Assembly: GCA_947579665.1 (NCBI GenBank)
Contig: OX388345.1
Location: forward strand, 62,239,454 to 62,303,453
Direction: 5' to 3'
DNA length: 64,000 nt
DNA from: Sympetrum striolatum
Taxonomy: Eukaryota; Arthropoda; Insecta; Odonata; Libellulidae
Below, piece by piece: positions 25,201 to 35,558 of this stretch. The notes beneath the pieces are model-generated. The model had not been told where the DNA came from. It searched no databases and was given only the letters and a program-made list of their open reading frames with translations. Position 1 is the stretch's first letter, and each line of letters begins with the position of its first letter. The translations under genes and the position numbers were made by a program.

Positions 25201-26754
25201 GAAACAATGTGATAATTCTATTGGATCGAAAATGGTAACGCCTGCATGAAATATGTATACGTCTTCTGGGAGCTCCAACAGTATAAAATCCAATGTACTC
25301 TCTCCATGAATAACTCACCAAAGATAGAACGTGATTCGCATCATGGCCTGAGCTGCAACTCGAGAAAACCAATCCAGTTCTCTTCTGTTCTCATTATGAT
25401 TCATGATCAGCAAATGATATTTTGCCCTTTCACCGCGTATTTGGTATGAACGTTATAGGAATTTGAAAATATAAGCGTTGTAGCTTCCAATCTGAGGTAT
25501 TACTGAAGAAAATCAAAAGGATCTTGAGATTGATTCGTAAAAATAAAGCTCTAAGAAAAATGTAAAAGTTCCTTCTTCGAAAACGTTGGTCAGTTATTTC
25601 AAAAAATTTATTTGAAATAGAACTGATCAACACTGTCCTTAAAAGAGTGAGAAATTATCATATTAGATCCTAAAAGCAAAGCTGATATTCGTGTGATTAC
25701 TTGGATAATGTATTTTATTGTTCCTAAATCTAGCATGAAAGGTATTTTCCTATAAATCCTACGATGAAATTTATGTATCGATTCCTCGGGAAAAAGGGAT
25801 GTTAAGTATCGAATTTTCCTAAATTATTTTAAATAATTACTGCGATACCTTGTCTAAGGGAAATCATTCCTTACGTAGTTTTATTCATTACTTATAGCAT
25901 CTGTTGCTTAATCGCGTTTTAAGCATAAATGGGTTATAGAATTTTTGTCGGTTATTTTTGAATTAATGTAGTCTCTTTCATCATGCATGAGTATCATGAA
26001 CATTAATTTTCCAAGTATGGAAAGAAGCAAAAATTCTTTGGTCGCCTAAAAATGCGATGACGAAGTCATTCCAGCCACCCGAAGTATCGTTGGTATAGAT
26101 CTGACTTAAAATGTTCGCTAAATTAATCTTAAACGAAAATTTCACCCGGTCAATTTTCTGCCACTAAAACATGGACTTCCAACTAACTGAATGGGATCCG
26201 ATTCCCATCATACAATTCCTTTATAAATGCCCATATAAGGGGATTTTCCCAACTGAATATATAGGCAGCTACTTCGTATATATTATTGCATTAATGATTG
26301 TGAAAGGGGATTCGATACCGATTTATTTCATGAGACGTAAAATCATATCGGATGAAAGTTTACATGTGCGCGTTGTCAGAGATACACTTTCCGAAAAATG
26401 ATGTCGTCCTTGTAAATTCGTAACCCTTCGGATTATTTATAATCCGTACGAGAATCCTGAAAGAGTGAATTAATGATTTAGTTTCCTTTGTTCGCTCTCG
26501 AATCGATTGCCCATTGAATTGATGATAGGTAAACCGCCGATGACAAATGCTTACTCAGGAGAATTGTGAGAATAAATAGGCGAATCTCACACGCTTCAGT
26601 CATATGAATCGACATCAATTTGTCACAAACGCCACAAAAATCATCGCCAGAAACGAATTAATAAATAGTTTATCTCCATCGGTATTGTATCTTCTTACTG
26701 GGCGTAAAATTGATGAAGCGATATTGCTGGAATTTAAGAAAAGATAAAAGTAAT
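22241..26754. other. No recognised gene; GC-richer blocks at 23270-24010 and 24540-25170
   Basis: Two GC/CpG-richer blocks stand out. The second includes 25040-25110, where short G+C runs alternate with homeodomain-like AATTTATA and Sox-like CCATTGTG strings. ORFs inside the blocks lie on both strands and match nothing known. The remaining sequence is AT-rich. The blocks could be regulatory DNA, which is inference only. Confidence 0.5.
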
Positions 26755-26884
26755 AAATACGCAATACTGGTGAAATCCGCTTTAAAAAATGAATAACTGC
26801 GACCAAATAATGATATGAAGGTTTCAAAATAGAACGTGTTTTCAATTAATTTTGTATTGCGGATTTTACCAGTATTGTGTATTT
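26755..26884. mobile_element. Fold-back element (MITE-like), about 130 bp
   Basis: Arms at 26755-26780 and 26859-26884 are inverted copies of 26 bp with about two mismatches (AATACGCAATACTGGTGAAA against AATACACAATACTGGTAAAA). The spacer of about 78 bp is AT-rich and non-coding. No superfamily signature was recognised. Confidence 0.65.
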
Positions 26885-27750
26885 TATACTTTAAATTTCC
26901 TTTAACTTCTTCATACCAAACATTTTTCATGGAAATATGTAAAGTTGTAATATTATCATGGAGTGAATTTCTTGAGATTTAAATTTTCCCCGAGGTATAT
27001 TGAGAGTAAATTTTAAAATTGATTATCTAAATCTTAAGATTTTTTAATTAACTGAAGAAATCAATTTCCGAACAATTACATTCTAGAATTCCCAGGGAGA
27101 AAGGGACATGAATAATCACATTATCTCGCCAATCACCAAAACATCTTAGAGCCTAATGCAAAGAAATTTTCTCGATTTCGGTATTGAAATTCAGGAAAGA
27201 TTTTAAGCTGATATCGCTACTTGTGTTGAATTCAAAGATAAAAATTTTCCCCGAATACGCAATCCTTTTTTGCAATGCATTAAATTCCTTTAATGTGGGT
27301 TTCCTTCGCATTAATTTCGATAATCTGAATTTATTTGGGTAATATGTTTCTCAATTCTTTGCAAAATTATTTTATAGCCAATTGTTTAGCTGAATGTATA
27401 GGTTTTTACTGATTTTAGAAACAAATTTTGTAAGTTAGTCATTTTATATTTACTAGTATAAAAGTTGTAAAATCAATTATTTTACGCTATTACTGTCGAA
27501 AAAGTAACTTTTATGAATATTAGCATTGAGTGTGAATAATTACTGTTGAGTATTATTTTTAACTATCAGTTTTAATCTAAATTATAAATTGATGATGCTA
27601 TTATTATTTTAATAACAAATTTAAATTTTTTCTGAGTAATCTAAACCTATTCTTTGCTTGGAATTTAGTCGCTATTTTTATAGTATTCTTCGTTAAAGAA
27701 TATCTTTTTGGTTTAAAACAGACAATGAAGTAGTTATATATGGCTTTATC

Positions 27751-27795
27751 CAATAGTTCTCAAACTTTTACCAACCCGAATCGTTAGCATAATTT
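27751..27795 (+). mobile_element. Possible lone hAT-type terminus
   Basis: AATAGTTCTCAAACTTTTAC resembles the common hAT end CAGTGGTTCTCAAACTTTT, but no matching inverted end was found nearby. It may be a solo end or a chance match. Confidence 0.3.
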
Positions 27796-28417
27796 GGAAT
27801 AGCTTTCCGCACTTTCGTTTCCTTCGTAACTCGCCTATAACGAAAGCTTCGAAGGGTTGAATATCAGGAAATTTGCACGGTTTTGTGAGTGAAAACTCAG
27901 GAAAATTTCCTACCGTAATCCGAGATTAAGGAGTTGATTTACTCTGCGCAGAAAAAGTCGTAAGGAAAGGCGAGATTGCCGTATCTCCTGTTTGCCAAAT
28001 TTCTTCCATAACGGACTGGCTGGCGAGCAAAGAGGAAACACGATCTACATGGATTAAGAAAGTATGCTGATGAAGGCTTTAAAACAATGGAAAGTTTGCC
28101 GGAACTTTGAGGCAATTGCGGTTCTTTTCGCCCTTCCGAGTTATACTGCACTGCCGGTGGGGAATTAAAACAACACGCCTCCCACATCTTCCCTTCATCT
28201 CCTGCTTATCCATGAAACGCTATTCTGCACTCATCTCGTGTTACATTAGTATTATTTCACAAATTTCAAGTTTATCCCTTTATTACCGTATTACCTTGAG
28301 CGCTATATTTGGACTATTATTTTAATGATCTTTTTTTCTCTTAACGATCCTGACGTTGAACATTAAGCCGAAAAATGTCTTCATATTTTCAAGAAAAATT
28401 TTCCTTATTACGACCTG

Positions 28418-28442
28418 TTTCGACAGAAATTGTCATCATCAC
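28418..28442 (-). ncRNA. Hammerhead-like core, degenerate (Penelope-like relic)
   Basis: On the minus strand the order is GTGATGA, one extra T, a stem GACA-ATTTC-TGTC, then GAAA followed by CAGGTCG. The layout (box, one extra base, short stem-loop, GAAA) is the same as at 22014-22040. The first base of the CUGANGA box is G in place of C, so the motif should be inactive. Motifs of this form are common in arthropod Penelope-like elements. No other part of such an element was recognised here. Confidence 0.4.
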
Positions 28443-30314
28443 TTCAAGAAATTCTTTAAGATTTTTTAAAATTTAATGAAATATAATCATGAAAAATAAC
28501 ATTTTAAAATTATAATTCAATCAAAATTAAATAAGCAAATAATAATAAGTAAAATATTACGTAATTAAATATTTCGATGTTTTTTTTTTAATTCTTAATC
28601 TAGGAGATATTTTAAAATCTTTCTGGGGAATTATTTTGGCAAGGTGAGTGGGTGATCACGGGCTCTCCGTTTCATAATATCTTTGCCAGAATTCGCGGGC
28701 ATTTTCGCTTCTATAAACCTGAAAACTCACCAAGCACGTAATCAAGCTTTATTCGATTTCAGCCCAACGCGCGTCAACACGAAATTTTGTCATGGTTGAC
28801 CTGGAAAAAATTTACTTACGATGGGAACGAAAATGTCAAGTGGGGATTGGTGTAGCCTAGGGTACATCATACACGTTTATTTATATATTCAACGGCATTA
28901 ACTAATTTCGTTAAAAACTAAAGAAAACATCTCAAAGAAGAAAATAATATTAAATATAAAAGATAATAAGGCATAGTAAGTGTAAGATATGAAAAATTAA
29001 TAAATAAATATATGATTAACATAGGGAATTATTATTGTTATAAGGGAGAATGAACCACTCCATTACCATTCATTTCCATAAATAAAATATTAATGGCAAA
29101 TTGCATTAAGAAGGCTGAATATTATAGAATTAGGCTACTGAAATTTTCAAGTAAAAATTGTTGTTGAAGTAGCATTAAATAATATAATAATGCTGGTAGG
29201 TAGTAGGTATGACAGTTATAAGTGAGATTGCATTTTAATTTCCTTAATTTTCAAATACTTGGCCAATTCTGAAGGAGATAGGTGCGATTATATTGATATC
29301 TTTGAAGCCACAATCAAGGCAATACATATCTATTTTTAATGCAAAAATTAAGTTATATCCCACTATTGCTCTTACTTATACTTAGCTCTTTCTTAAATCA
29401 TTTCAATGCTGAAAGATGTAAATAAAATATCATGGGAGAGTGAATACTACTGATTTAATTTTCTCCCCATAGTACTGGAGAATTTTGTTTCACTTAAGAG
29501 CTAATAAAGCTCCAGCTACATACACATAAAGCCCAAGAAATTCTCTGAAATTTTAAATTAACTCAGAATGAAGTGGTTAAAGCTAGACACTGGATTATAA
29601 ATCTCATATTAACTCGTCAGCGCCCTCAAAATTGTTTAATCCTCTTACTACCGCCATCTTCTTAATACAGCTTTACCGCATTCTTCGATTCGGTTTTCCT
29701 CATTAAAAAATTAGTAAACAACATCCAAATGGATTGCTATCAAGAAATAACTCACGTCACGGCGAGTTTTACGGAAAATGCCGGATCAAACGGCTTGGAA
29801 ATAATATTCACTCCTAATTCCGCTCAAAGATTAAAGAAACGGCTAAATAAATCTGGAAATATGTCTCCGTACGTTTTAATATTCATTGCATTATCTTTTA
29901 AATCGAGGGAGAAAGTTCTGACGATATTACTAGATTAAGGCCATTGATTATTTCATCTCGAATTGGGGAATATTATCTTTCGCCCGTGAACATAATTCAA
30001 TCTCATTTTGAAGTCAAGGGTCAGAAAAGAAGACCTGGGATTTTTCATTTCCCAGCGAAGCGGATTAAATTACCACTGGAATTTAGTGCTCGGCGATAAA
30101 AAAAACGCGTTTACAAGGGCTCTCGCTGAGTTAAAGAAGCTCGAGCAAATGGATGGACTTCAACAGGGATACGGGTGAAATTTAGGGGAAATTTACATGC
30201 ATCAAACTTTATTCGGGCAAAGTTTAGCCCCTAAATGACCTCTTATTTTACTTATGGAAAAATAAAACTGTTAAAAGGATCTTACCTAGCGTTAATTGGC
30301 AAAATTTCATTATA
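28443..30314. other. No recognised gene
   Basis: The stretch is AT-rich apart from patches at 28640-28860 and 30000-30180. TCAAGTGGGGATTGGTGTAG at 28839-28858, followed by CCTAGGG, looks like an A-box-bearing SINE head, but no B box or tail follows. The ORF at 29729-29938 has no family resemblance. Confidence 0.5.
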
Positions 30315-30418
30315 AACACAGTTTAATGACAAAACCTGTACAATTCCACAAAGTAAATTACTAATAATTCATTCATATAATTTGTGACATTGTACAAGTT
30401 ATGTCATTAAACTGTGTT
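30315..30418. mobile_element. Fold-back element with 35-bp arms
   Basis: Arms 30315-30349 and 30384-30418 are inverted copies (ACACAGTTTAATGACA on one side, TGTCATTAAACTGTGT on the other) with about four mismatches over 35 bp. The spacer is 34 bp. The structure is typical of a short MITE or of the inverted ends of one. No target-site duplication is evident. Confidence 0.65.
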
Positions 30419-31154
30419 AATAAAACTGTAATTAAAAAATTAGTAATTAGAAACAGTATTTAAGTAACTAGTACCAGAAAGAGTATCTCAGACAGTTAAT
30501 GACTAGGGTAAAAAAAAATCGTTCCATATTTTTCTTACTCCACCAACAAATACTTATTGAACGCACAGATTTTATGTTATAAAATAGCTCCTGCACAAGT
30601 CAATAATAAAAAATAAACGATGAGTACATTGGTGTTTCACGTTTCAGATTACTCCAAAAAGAGAATTAAAATTTGTTTGATCTAGAGATGCTACAGCCGC
30701 TCACAATCGCTACGCTAACAAGCAAGCTGAAAGTTAGAGAAGTATCCTTGATTTTATGCGACCCGCGATACAGCATATTCTTATGCCCGTCGTATTTTCT
30801 TCGTGGGGCTATGCATATTTCTTGTTCATTACATTTGGGTGGTGATATAAATTCCTCTTTAACTCCTTATGATCGGTGTCAATATGTGGTACCGACCCAA
30901 ATTTATGAGGTTCAGGTGTCAGTACCTCGTACCCAGCCCTACCTCACTGACTTAGAATCGCGCTATCGAGCTTATTTCCATATTTAAATGTCTATGTTTT
31001 GACATCGTTAAATATAGAATATTTCAGAAATTCATGCCAGAAGCCTTTTTTGATTTGCTGAGGGATGCGGAAAATCCGTTATCAGTCATTACTGAACATT
31101 CGGTGTTTCATTCTTTCACGAGAAAAGAAATCACAATTTTAAACCGATATCATC

Positions 31155-31470
31155 GGCATCTGGTATTCTGCCGGTTGGCAGGTCCCATACACCAAAACTA
31201 TTTCCTCTTTATCCTGTCCCGTGCCTCTTCTTTGGACTCCTTGTATCCTCCTCTCTTCAACTCATCCATTAATTTCAGCTTTCCTTTTCCTCTTCTCTTT
31301 TCTCCTTCCACCGATCCTTCAATTGCAGTAGTTAACAACTTCCCTCTTACAATATGTCCGATCAAGCTTACTTTCCTATTTTGTATTCCGTGGAGTGTTC
31401 TTTCCTCCCTAACTCTTCTTAAAACTTCATCATTCAATATAATCGATAAAAATAAACCAATTTCACAGAT
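31155..31470 (-). pseudogene. Non-LTR retrotransposon ORF2 C-terminal fragment (RTE-like)
   Basis: The minus-strand frame 31198-31437 reads LNDEVLRRVREERTL, then LIGHIVRGKLLTTAIEGSVEG, then KRRGKGKLKLMDEL. This follows the tail common to insect endonuclease-reverse transcriptase proteins of RTE type (roughly EVLRRV-E-RTL, LIGH-LRH--LL-TIIEG-VEGKRGRGRPR). The frame ends at a stop at 31198. The next sequence includes CCTGCCAACCGGCAGAATAC and a GATGATAT tail, resembling the 3' end and short terminal repeat of these elements. Only about 80 residues of a roughly 1000-residue protein remain, the frame upstream is broken, and nothing of the RT palm domain is seen. It is a 5'-truncated dead copy. The assignment is from recalled motifs. 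Confidence 0.78.
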
Positions 31471-31477
31471 ATTATGA

Positions 31478-32991
31478 TATCAAGTTCTGAAAATAGAAAC
31501 TGCAGAAACAGAAAGAATGAGATTAACATAATGAGTATTTGAATCATAACGTGGAATTTTAGAAGTTTTGAGTATATTATCAATATAATTTTAGCTAAAA
31601 CAAGGGAAATTTACAAAATGAGTTTCATCAAACTTATTTGCGCTTTGTCACTTTTTAATCAAAAATAATGAAATATCTTTATTCGATATATTTTTAAAAT
31701 TACCACATGACTTAATGACAGTCATTTAAATTATTCGTTGAAGGACATTTAAAAACAGTTTATATATATTCTATTTAATTTAACATTCAAATTCAAATTC
31801 AAAATTTTGTAAACATATTATTTTTAATACAAGAAAATTATATGCCCCTCATTTAATATATAAAAGTATAAATTTTCTCCATGAAATATAATATTTGAGA
31901 TCGCTGTAAACTAATATGAAAGGTACCTATAAGTATGCTAGATTTTTTCGTTGCCTCTCTGGAAATATTGACAGTGATATCATTTTTAATTATAATTGAA
32001 CCAGACGGAATTTTTGCATTTTCATATTTTACGCAATTCATCAGCCGGTCAAATTTGATTTCAAAAGAGTCGATGTCAATCGGAATTTATAAAACAGTTG
32101 AAATTTATTCATTTCCACAGATACAAACGTTAATTAATTAAAACAGAATTCACATTTTTAATTAAATTAAAAAAATATCGAGCTTGAATTTCAGCTTGAC
32201 ATTTTAACTGTTCTACAATACTATAGCTTCTTATTATTAAATACATTATTGTTAATTTTGGAAATGGATTTTTGAATTTTGGTAGATTCGGATTTGAAAT
32301 GTGGAATTTAAAGTTATGATCGTAACAATTTCACATATGTTGGATTCCAACAGTATAAAAACTAAAACTCAATGCAATAATATTCAATAATAAATGAATT
32401 CTATTAATTTATATTGAATTTAATTAATAACATATAACGGTATTTTGCGTTGATCACTAAGTATATGAACGATTTTGGGTTTTGGGACAAATCCTTTGAG
32501 TTTCTGTTGTTTCATATGAGGATATTCGCATTGGTATACGAGTGATTTAGATTAAAAACGCGTTTCTGGAATTATTTAATCTCGTAATCCGGGAGTATAC
32601 AAATGTTTCAAATCATTTGAAAGCAAATTCATCGAAAGTACATCACCAAAATGAATTTGAAATTATACCAAATTTTCGTTAAAGGACTGATAAGGAGTTG
32701 AAATCTATTAAGTAACTGGTTAGTGATGGATCGGGTTGTGACGTCTATTTTAATAAGTAACACGCTGCCAACTCTCCAATTTAAAGAATCATTTTCATTG
32801 AAGTAATGTAGAGACAACTTGGTAAATTTTCCGTACATTTATTTTTAATGCGTGGAAAATTTAGCAAGTTTTCCCTTCATTACTTCAATGGTTTAACATA
32901 AAGTAACGCCTGACTACCTAGATTTCAACCATTTCCATCATTTAATTCTATTTTAAATAAAACATGGTAAAATTAGCAACTGTATGTAAGT
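31478..32991. other. AT-rich stretch without recognised gene
   Basis: Strongly AT-rich. The ORFs at 31853-32141 overlap on opposite strands and are uninformative. Nothing else was seen before the tRNA gene. Confidence 0.6.
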
Positions 32992-33063
32992 GGCTCGTTG
33001 GTCTAGGGGTATGATTCTCGCTTAGGGTGCGAGAGGTCCCGGGTTCAAATCCCGGACGAGCCC
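32992..33063 (+). tRNA. tRNA-Pro: tRNA-Pro (AGG)
   Basis: This is a 72-nt gene for the cytosolic tRNA that carries proline to CCU and, by inosine wobble, CCC and CCA codons. The acceptor stem GGCTCGT pairs with ACGAGCC (33056-33062) and the discriminator base is C. The anticodon arm is CTCGC-TTAGGGT-GCGAG, with AGG at 33024-33026. The T arm is CCGGG-TTCAAAT-CCCGG. The internal Pol III promoter is present: an A box in the D arm (TGGTCTAGGGG) and a B box GGTTCAAATCC. A T6 run at 33068-33073 is a good Pol III terminator. No intron and no encoded CCA. It is identical over all 72 bases to the gene at 36539, on the same strand 3.5 kb away. It looks functional. Confidence 0.97.
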
Positions 33064-33067
33064 TCAA

Positions 33068-33073
33068 TTTTTT
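33068..33073 (+). terminator. Pol III terminator of tRNA-Pro copy 1
   Basis: A TTTTTT run 5 bp past the tRNA 3' end, within the usual distance for Pol III termination. Confidence 0.85.
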
Positions 33074-33269
33074 GCAAAGGATGTAGATTAAAAAGTATAA
33101 TTGACATATTCTAAAAGTCGGCGAATAGTTGTAATGAAGCACTACTTATTACTTATGTAATTAATTTTCGGACAATTCTATTCATCCGCAACCTTGTGGT
33201 GTTTAATGGACATTCCCTATTTCCATAAGACGTACTTCTATGGTTATAGGCAATTTAAATACATGTATA

Positions 33270-33840
33270 TGTCTATGTAGAATCCCTGCAAATCACCTTT
33301 CGGCGTGTGGCAGCGGGTGGAAGCACCATGTCTCTATTTTCCTTATCGATTGCTTTCGCGTATCGCTCGCAGAAAAAATGCATTCCTGAAACGATTCGTT
33401 CTAGCATCTATTTCCCTAATCTTTATAGCAGTATCAGAACGGCCCATATAACAGGGAGGTCACATAATATCGGTTACATTTTCAGAGAACGAAATTTCTC
33501 TGAATTTATTTAGTAAATTTATCATTTGAATTAGTCTTCTTATTTTCCAATGATTCCCATCCCGCGTCCTGTATCATCTGAGTAACACTCGCTGTTTTAT
33601 CGTAGCAAATCATTACAAATCGTATCGCCTTTCGTTGTACTTTTTCAAACTCCCGAGCCGGGTCCCATACACTGCATGCATACTCAAGATGTGGCCTAAC
33701 TAACGCTAAGTAACATCGCTCGCGAACTTTTTCTTCGCTCATACCGACTATTATTTTAACGAAGCCGAGTTTCTTAAGTGCTTATCCACATATATTTTGG
33801 TTGTGGGTAATCCATGATACATTTTCCATTAATTTTAAGA
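33270..33840 (-). mobile_element. 5'-truncated non-LTR retrotransposon (LINE)
   Basis: The element runs on the minus strand. It holds the end of a reverse transcriptase (33343-33830), then a short 3' region with CTGCCACACGCCGAAAGGTG and GATTTGCAGGGATTC, ending in a TACATAGACATATACAT-like simple tail. A related 3' end without coding sequence lies at 36991-37045. The fragment is about 570 bp of an element normally several kb long. The RT motifs suggest the CR1/Jockey group, but I cannot separate these clades by eye. Confidence 0.8.
33343..33830 (-). pseudogene. Reverse transcriptase thumb and C-terminal region, broken
   Basis: Read from 33830 downwards, the frame gives VSWITHNQNICG, a stop (TAA where an AAA lysine codon is expected), then ALKKLGFVKIIVG, then LALVRPHLEYACSVWDP, EKVQRKAIRFV and a VTQMIQDAGWESLE block. 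A shift then moves the reading to LIQMINLLNKF and, after another stop, to NRFRNAFFLRAIRESN, ending at TAA (33343-33345). These match in order the LINE pattern LSW-HI--ICGKA-KTLGF, Y-LVRP-LEYA--VWDP, EKVQR-A-RFV, SVT-ML--LGWESLE-RR and the final NSFFPRTI-WN. The YADD catalytic block lies upstream and is missing. At least two stops and one frameshift make it non-functional. Confidence 0.88.
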
Positions 33841-33844
33841 GTAT

Positions 33845-33906
33845 GTTTCCGAATAATGTGCTTTCGAAGAATTTCCGTCCGAAGAATTCGCTTCCGAATA
33901 ATTTCC
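33845..33906. repeat. Four-unit minisatellite, ~15-bp unit
   Basis: The units TTTCCGAATAATGTGC, TTTCGAAGAATTTCCG, TCCGAAGAATTCGC and TTCCGAATAATTTCCC follow one another. Translated on the minus strand they give a repeated F-G-x-x-F pattern, which explains why an ORF is open here. I do not regard it as a gene. Confidence 0.6.
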
Positions 33907-34668
33907 CTGTAATCCGAAATCCAAGGTTTGGCGTTTTGGATTTCAGCTTGGTCTCGTCAACTCGAGAACTTCGTACCTGAAGAATGACATACTTAAATGA
34001 AGGAAAGCTTATAGTGAGCTGTAAGTCCTGCTCAACCTCAGAAAGTACTCGGGGAGAAACCGTGATCAAGAAAAAGGTAGAACAGTTGAGAATAGCGAAA
34101 AGAGACGGACAGAAGGGAGAGGTGGTGCCAGGGGAAGCATCTATTGTCCGCGACAACGGTTCTCGTGAGAAAAAGAACTGTATATCCGTAACTTTCTTAA
34201 ACAGAAGAAACCACCCCACGCATGCCTCTTTAATTGCCCAATGACGTATCCCATTATACCCCGATGCATGCCGGGATAGAGGATAAGAGAATCCTGAGCG
34301 CATTCCAATCTTCCCCCACTAGACCAGTGGCGCGCTCAAACCGTTACGGCAAAATTAAAAGCTTCTCTCCTTCCGCAGAAAAAAGTTGGCGAGTTTTCGT
34401 TCGCGATTTCTCACCATTGGGAGAATTTTAAGTCTCTTTCAGCTTCTCCTTCCTGTTTCGGGGTGGAATCCGGATGACTTAACATTCCTGGCGAGTAAGG
34501 AGTATACAGTTAACAAGGATTTGGAGACCTCAGGTCTCAAAGCGATCAAATCATATATAATCTCGAACCGGACAGATTTAACATATTTTTTCCTTAAAAT
34601 TCGAGACGTTAAAGGGTATTTTATGACCTAAATGCAGGCATATCGAGCAGTAACGTGTTCTAATTCCT
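33907..34668. other. GC-richer block without recognised gene
   Basis: Overlapping ORFs occur on both strands (up to 173 codons on the minus strand, 33782-34303, part of which is the LINE fragment and minisatellite). None of the unexplained part resembles a known protein. I cannot assign it. Confidence 0.45.
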
Positions 34669-34707
34669 GATTATTATTCTTATTATTATTATACAATTAT
34701 TATTATG
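34669..34707. repeat. (TTA)n microsatellite
   Basis: Imperfect TTATTATTA run interrupted by C and by ATACAA. A related ATT run occurs at 34990-35010. Confidence 0.8.
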
Positions 34708-34794
34708 TAATTACATGTGTAATTATTTTTTAAAGATTAGCACTGATTGTTACCACTATTATCATAAGGTAATTTTGATAAGCTTATATATGTA

Positions 34795-34871
34795 CAGTCC
34801 TGGCCAAAATTAACGCAGCACCGGCCGTAAGGATCGCTAGGGAGGTGCTGCGTTAATTTTGGCCAGGAGTG
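34795..34871. mobile_element. 77-bp Tc1/mariner-type micro-MITE
   Basis: The arms 34795-34822 and 34844-34871 are 28-bp inverted repeats (CAGTCCTGGCCAAAATTAAC on the left; the reverse complement of the right starts CACTCCTGGCCAAAATTAAC). They differ by one base, G versus C at position 3. TA dinucleotides flank both ends (34793-34794 and 34872-34873), the signature duplication of this superfamily. CAGTcctGGCCAAAA is a familiar Tc1-type terminus. The 21-bp spacer leaves no coding room, so mobility would have to come from a transposase elsewhere. Confidence 0.88.
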
Positions 34872-34879
34872 TACCACAG

Positions 34880-34989
34880 TTTTAGTAACCTGATGACAAG
34901 ATGACGGTCTGTGCTTAGCAGGGCCTACTTTGTATTTGGTAATTGTAGTGCTTATAACCAAATAAAGGTTGTATTATTTAAAAAAAAAA
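34880..34989 (+). mobile_element. Possible retroposed 3' end with poly(A) tail
   Basis: AATAAA at 34961-34966 is followed 13 bp later by an A10 run (34980-34989), as in the 3' end of a reverse-transcribed polyadenylated RNA or a LINE tail. The upstream sequence was not recognised and no target-site duplication was found. It may be coincidence in AT-rich DNA. Confidence 0.35.
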
Positions 34990-35558
34990 TATTATTAATA
35001 TTATTATTAAAAGACTTAATTTGATGAAACTGAGACTTTTAAGTACCATTTTCCATTTAACTTTTTAAATCTTTCATTAAACCTAATCTTGATTTTTCCT
35101 AATATCACAGAATCTTTGAAAATACTTAGGAGGGCAAAGACCACACCTGCAATTCGTGCGTAAGGGACAAAAAGTCTCAAAGGGGTTACCTTAATATGTA
35201 AAATATCGTAGACTAAATTATTTGGAAACGATTGTTACTGAATTTTAAAGACTTATTAACCGCCAGCATAGACAAAGCCTCATTTCAAGAAGAAGTCAAT
35301 GCCAAATTTCCTGCTGGACTTGATCTTTACGTAAGTATCTATTATATATAGATATTCTATATAGATCAATTAGTATTCTAATCAATCGCCTACTGATCTT
35401 AATTACTTCTAAGTTACACATGCAAACCGCTGATTTTTTTTCCATTTGCTGATATTCCGAACATATTGCCAAAAGAAAAGATTTCATTTAGCACTTTTCC
35501 ATTTGTTACTTTGATATACTAATGCCCCAAAACAGGGCAAAACAAAATGCCCTCACAA
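34990..35558. other. AT-rich stretch without recognised gene
   Basis: Nothing recognisable apart from the ATT run at 34990-35010. The ORF at 35296-35487 (minus) has no resemblance to a known family. Confidence 0.6.

Noticed and set aside
31034..31477. 147-codon plus-strand ORF
   Set aside because: It is the antisense shadow of the RTE-like LINE fragment at 31155-31470.
32948..33142. 64-codon minus-strand ORF containing the text GFEPGTSRT
   Set aside because: This is the translation of the antisense of a tRNA T arm, a known artefact; the real feature is tRNA-Pro.
33782..34303. 173-codon minus-strand ORF as a protein gene
   Set aside because: Its C-terminal end is the LINE reverse-transcriptase fragment, the part before that is a minisatellite, and the remainder resembles nothing known. 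It is a chance fusion of open frames.
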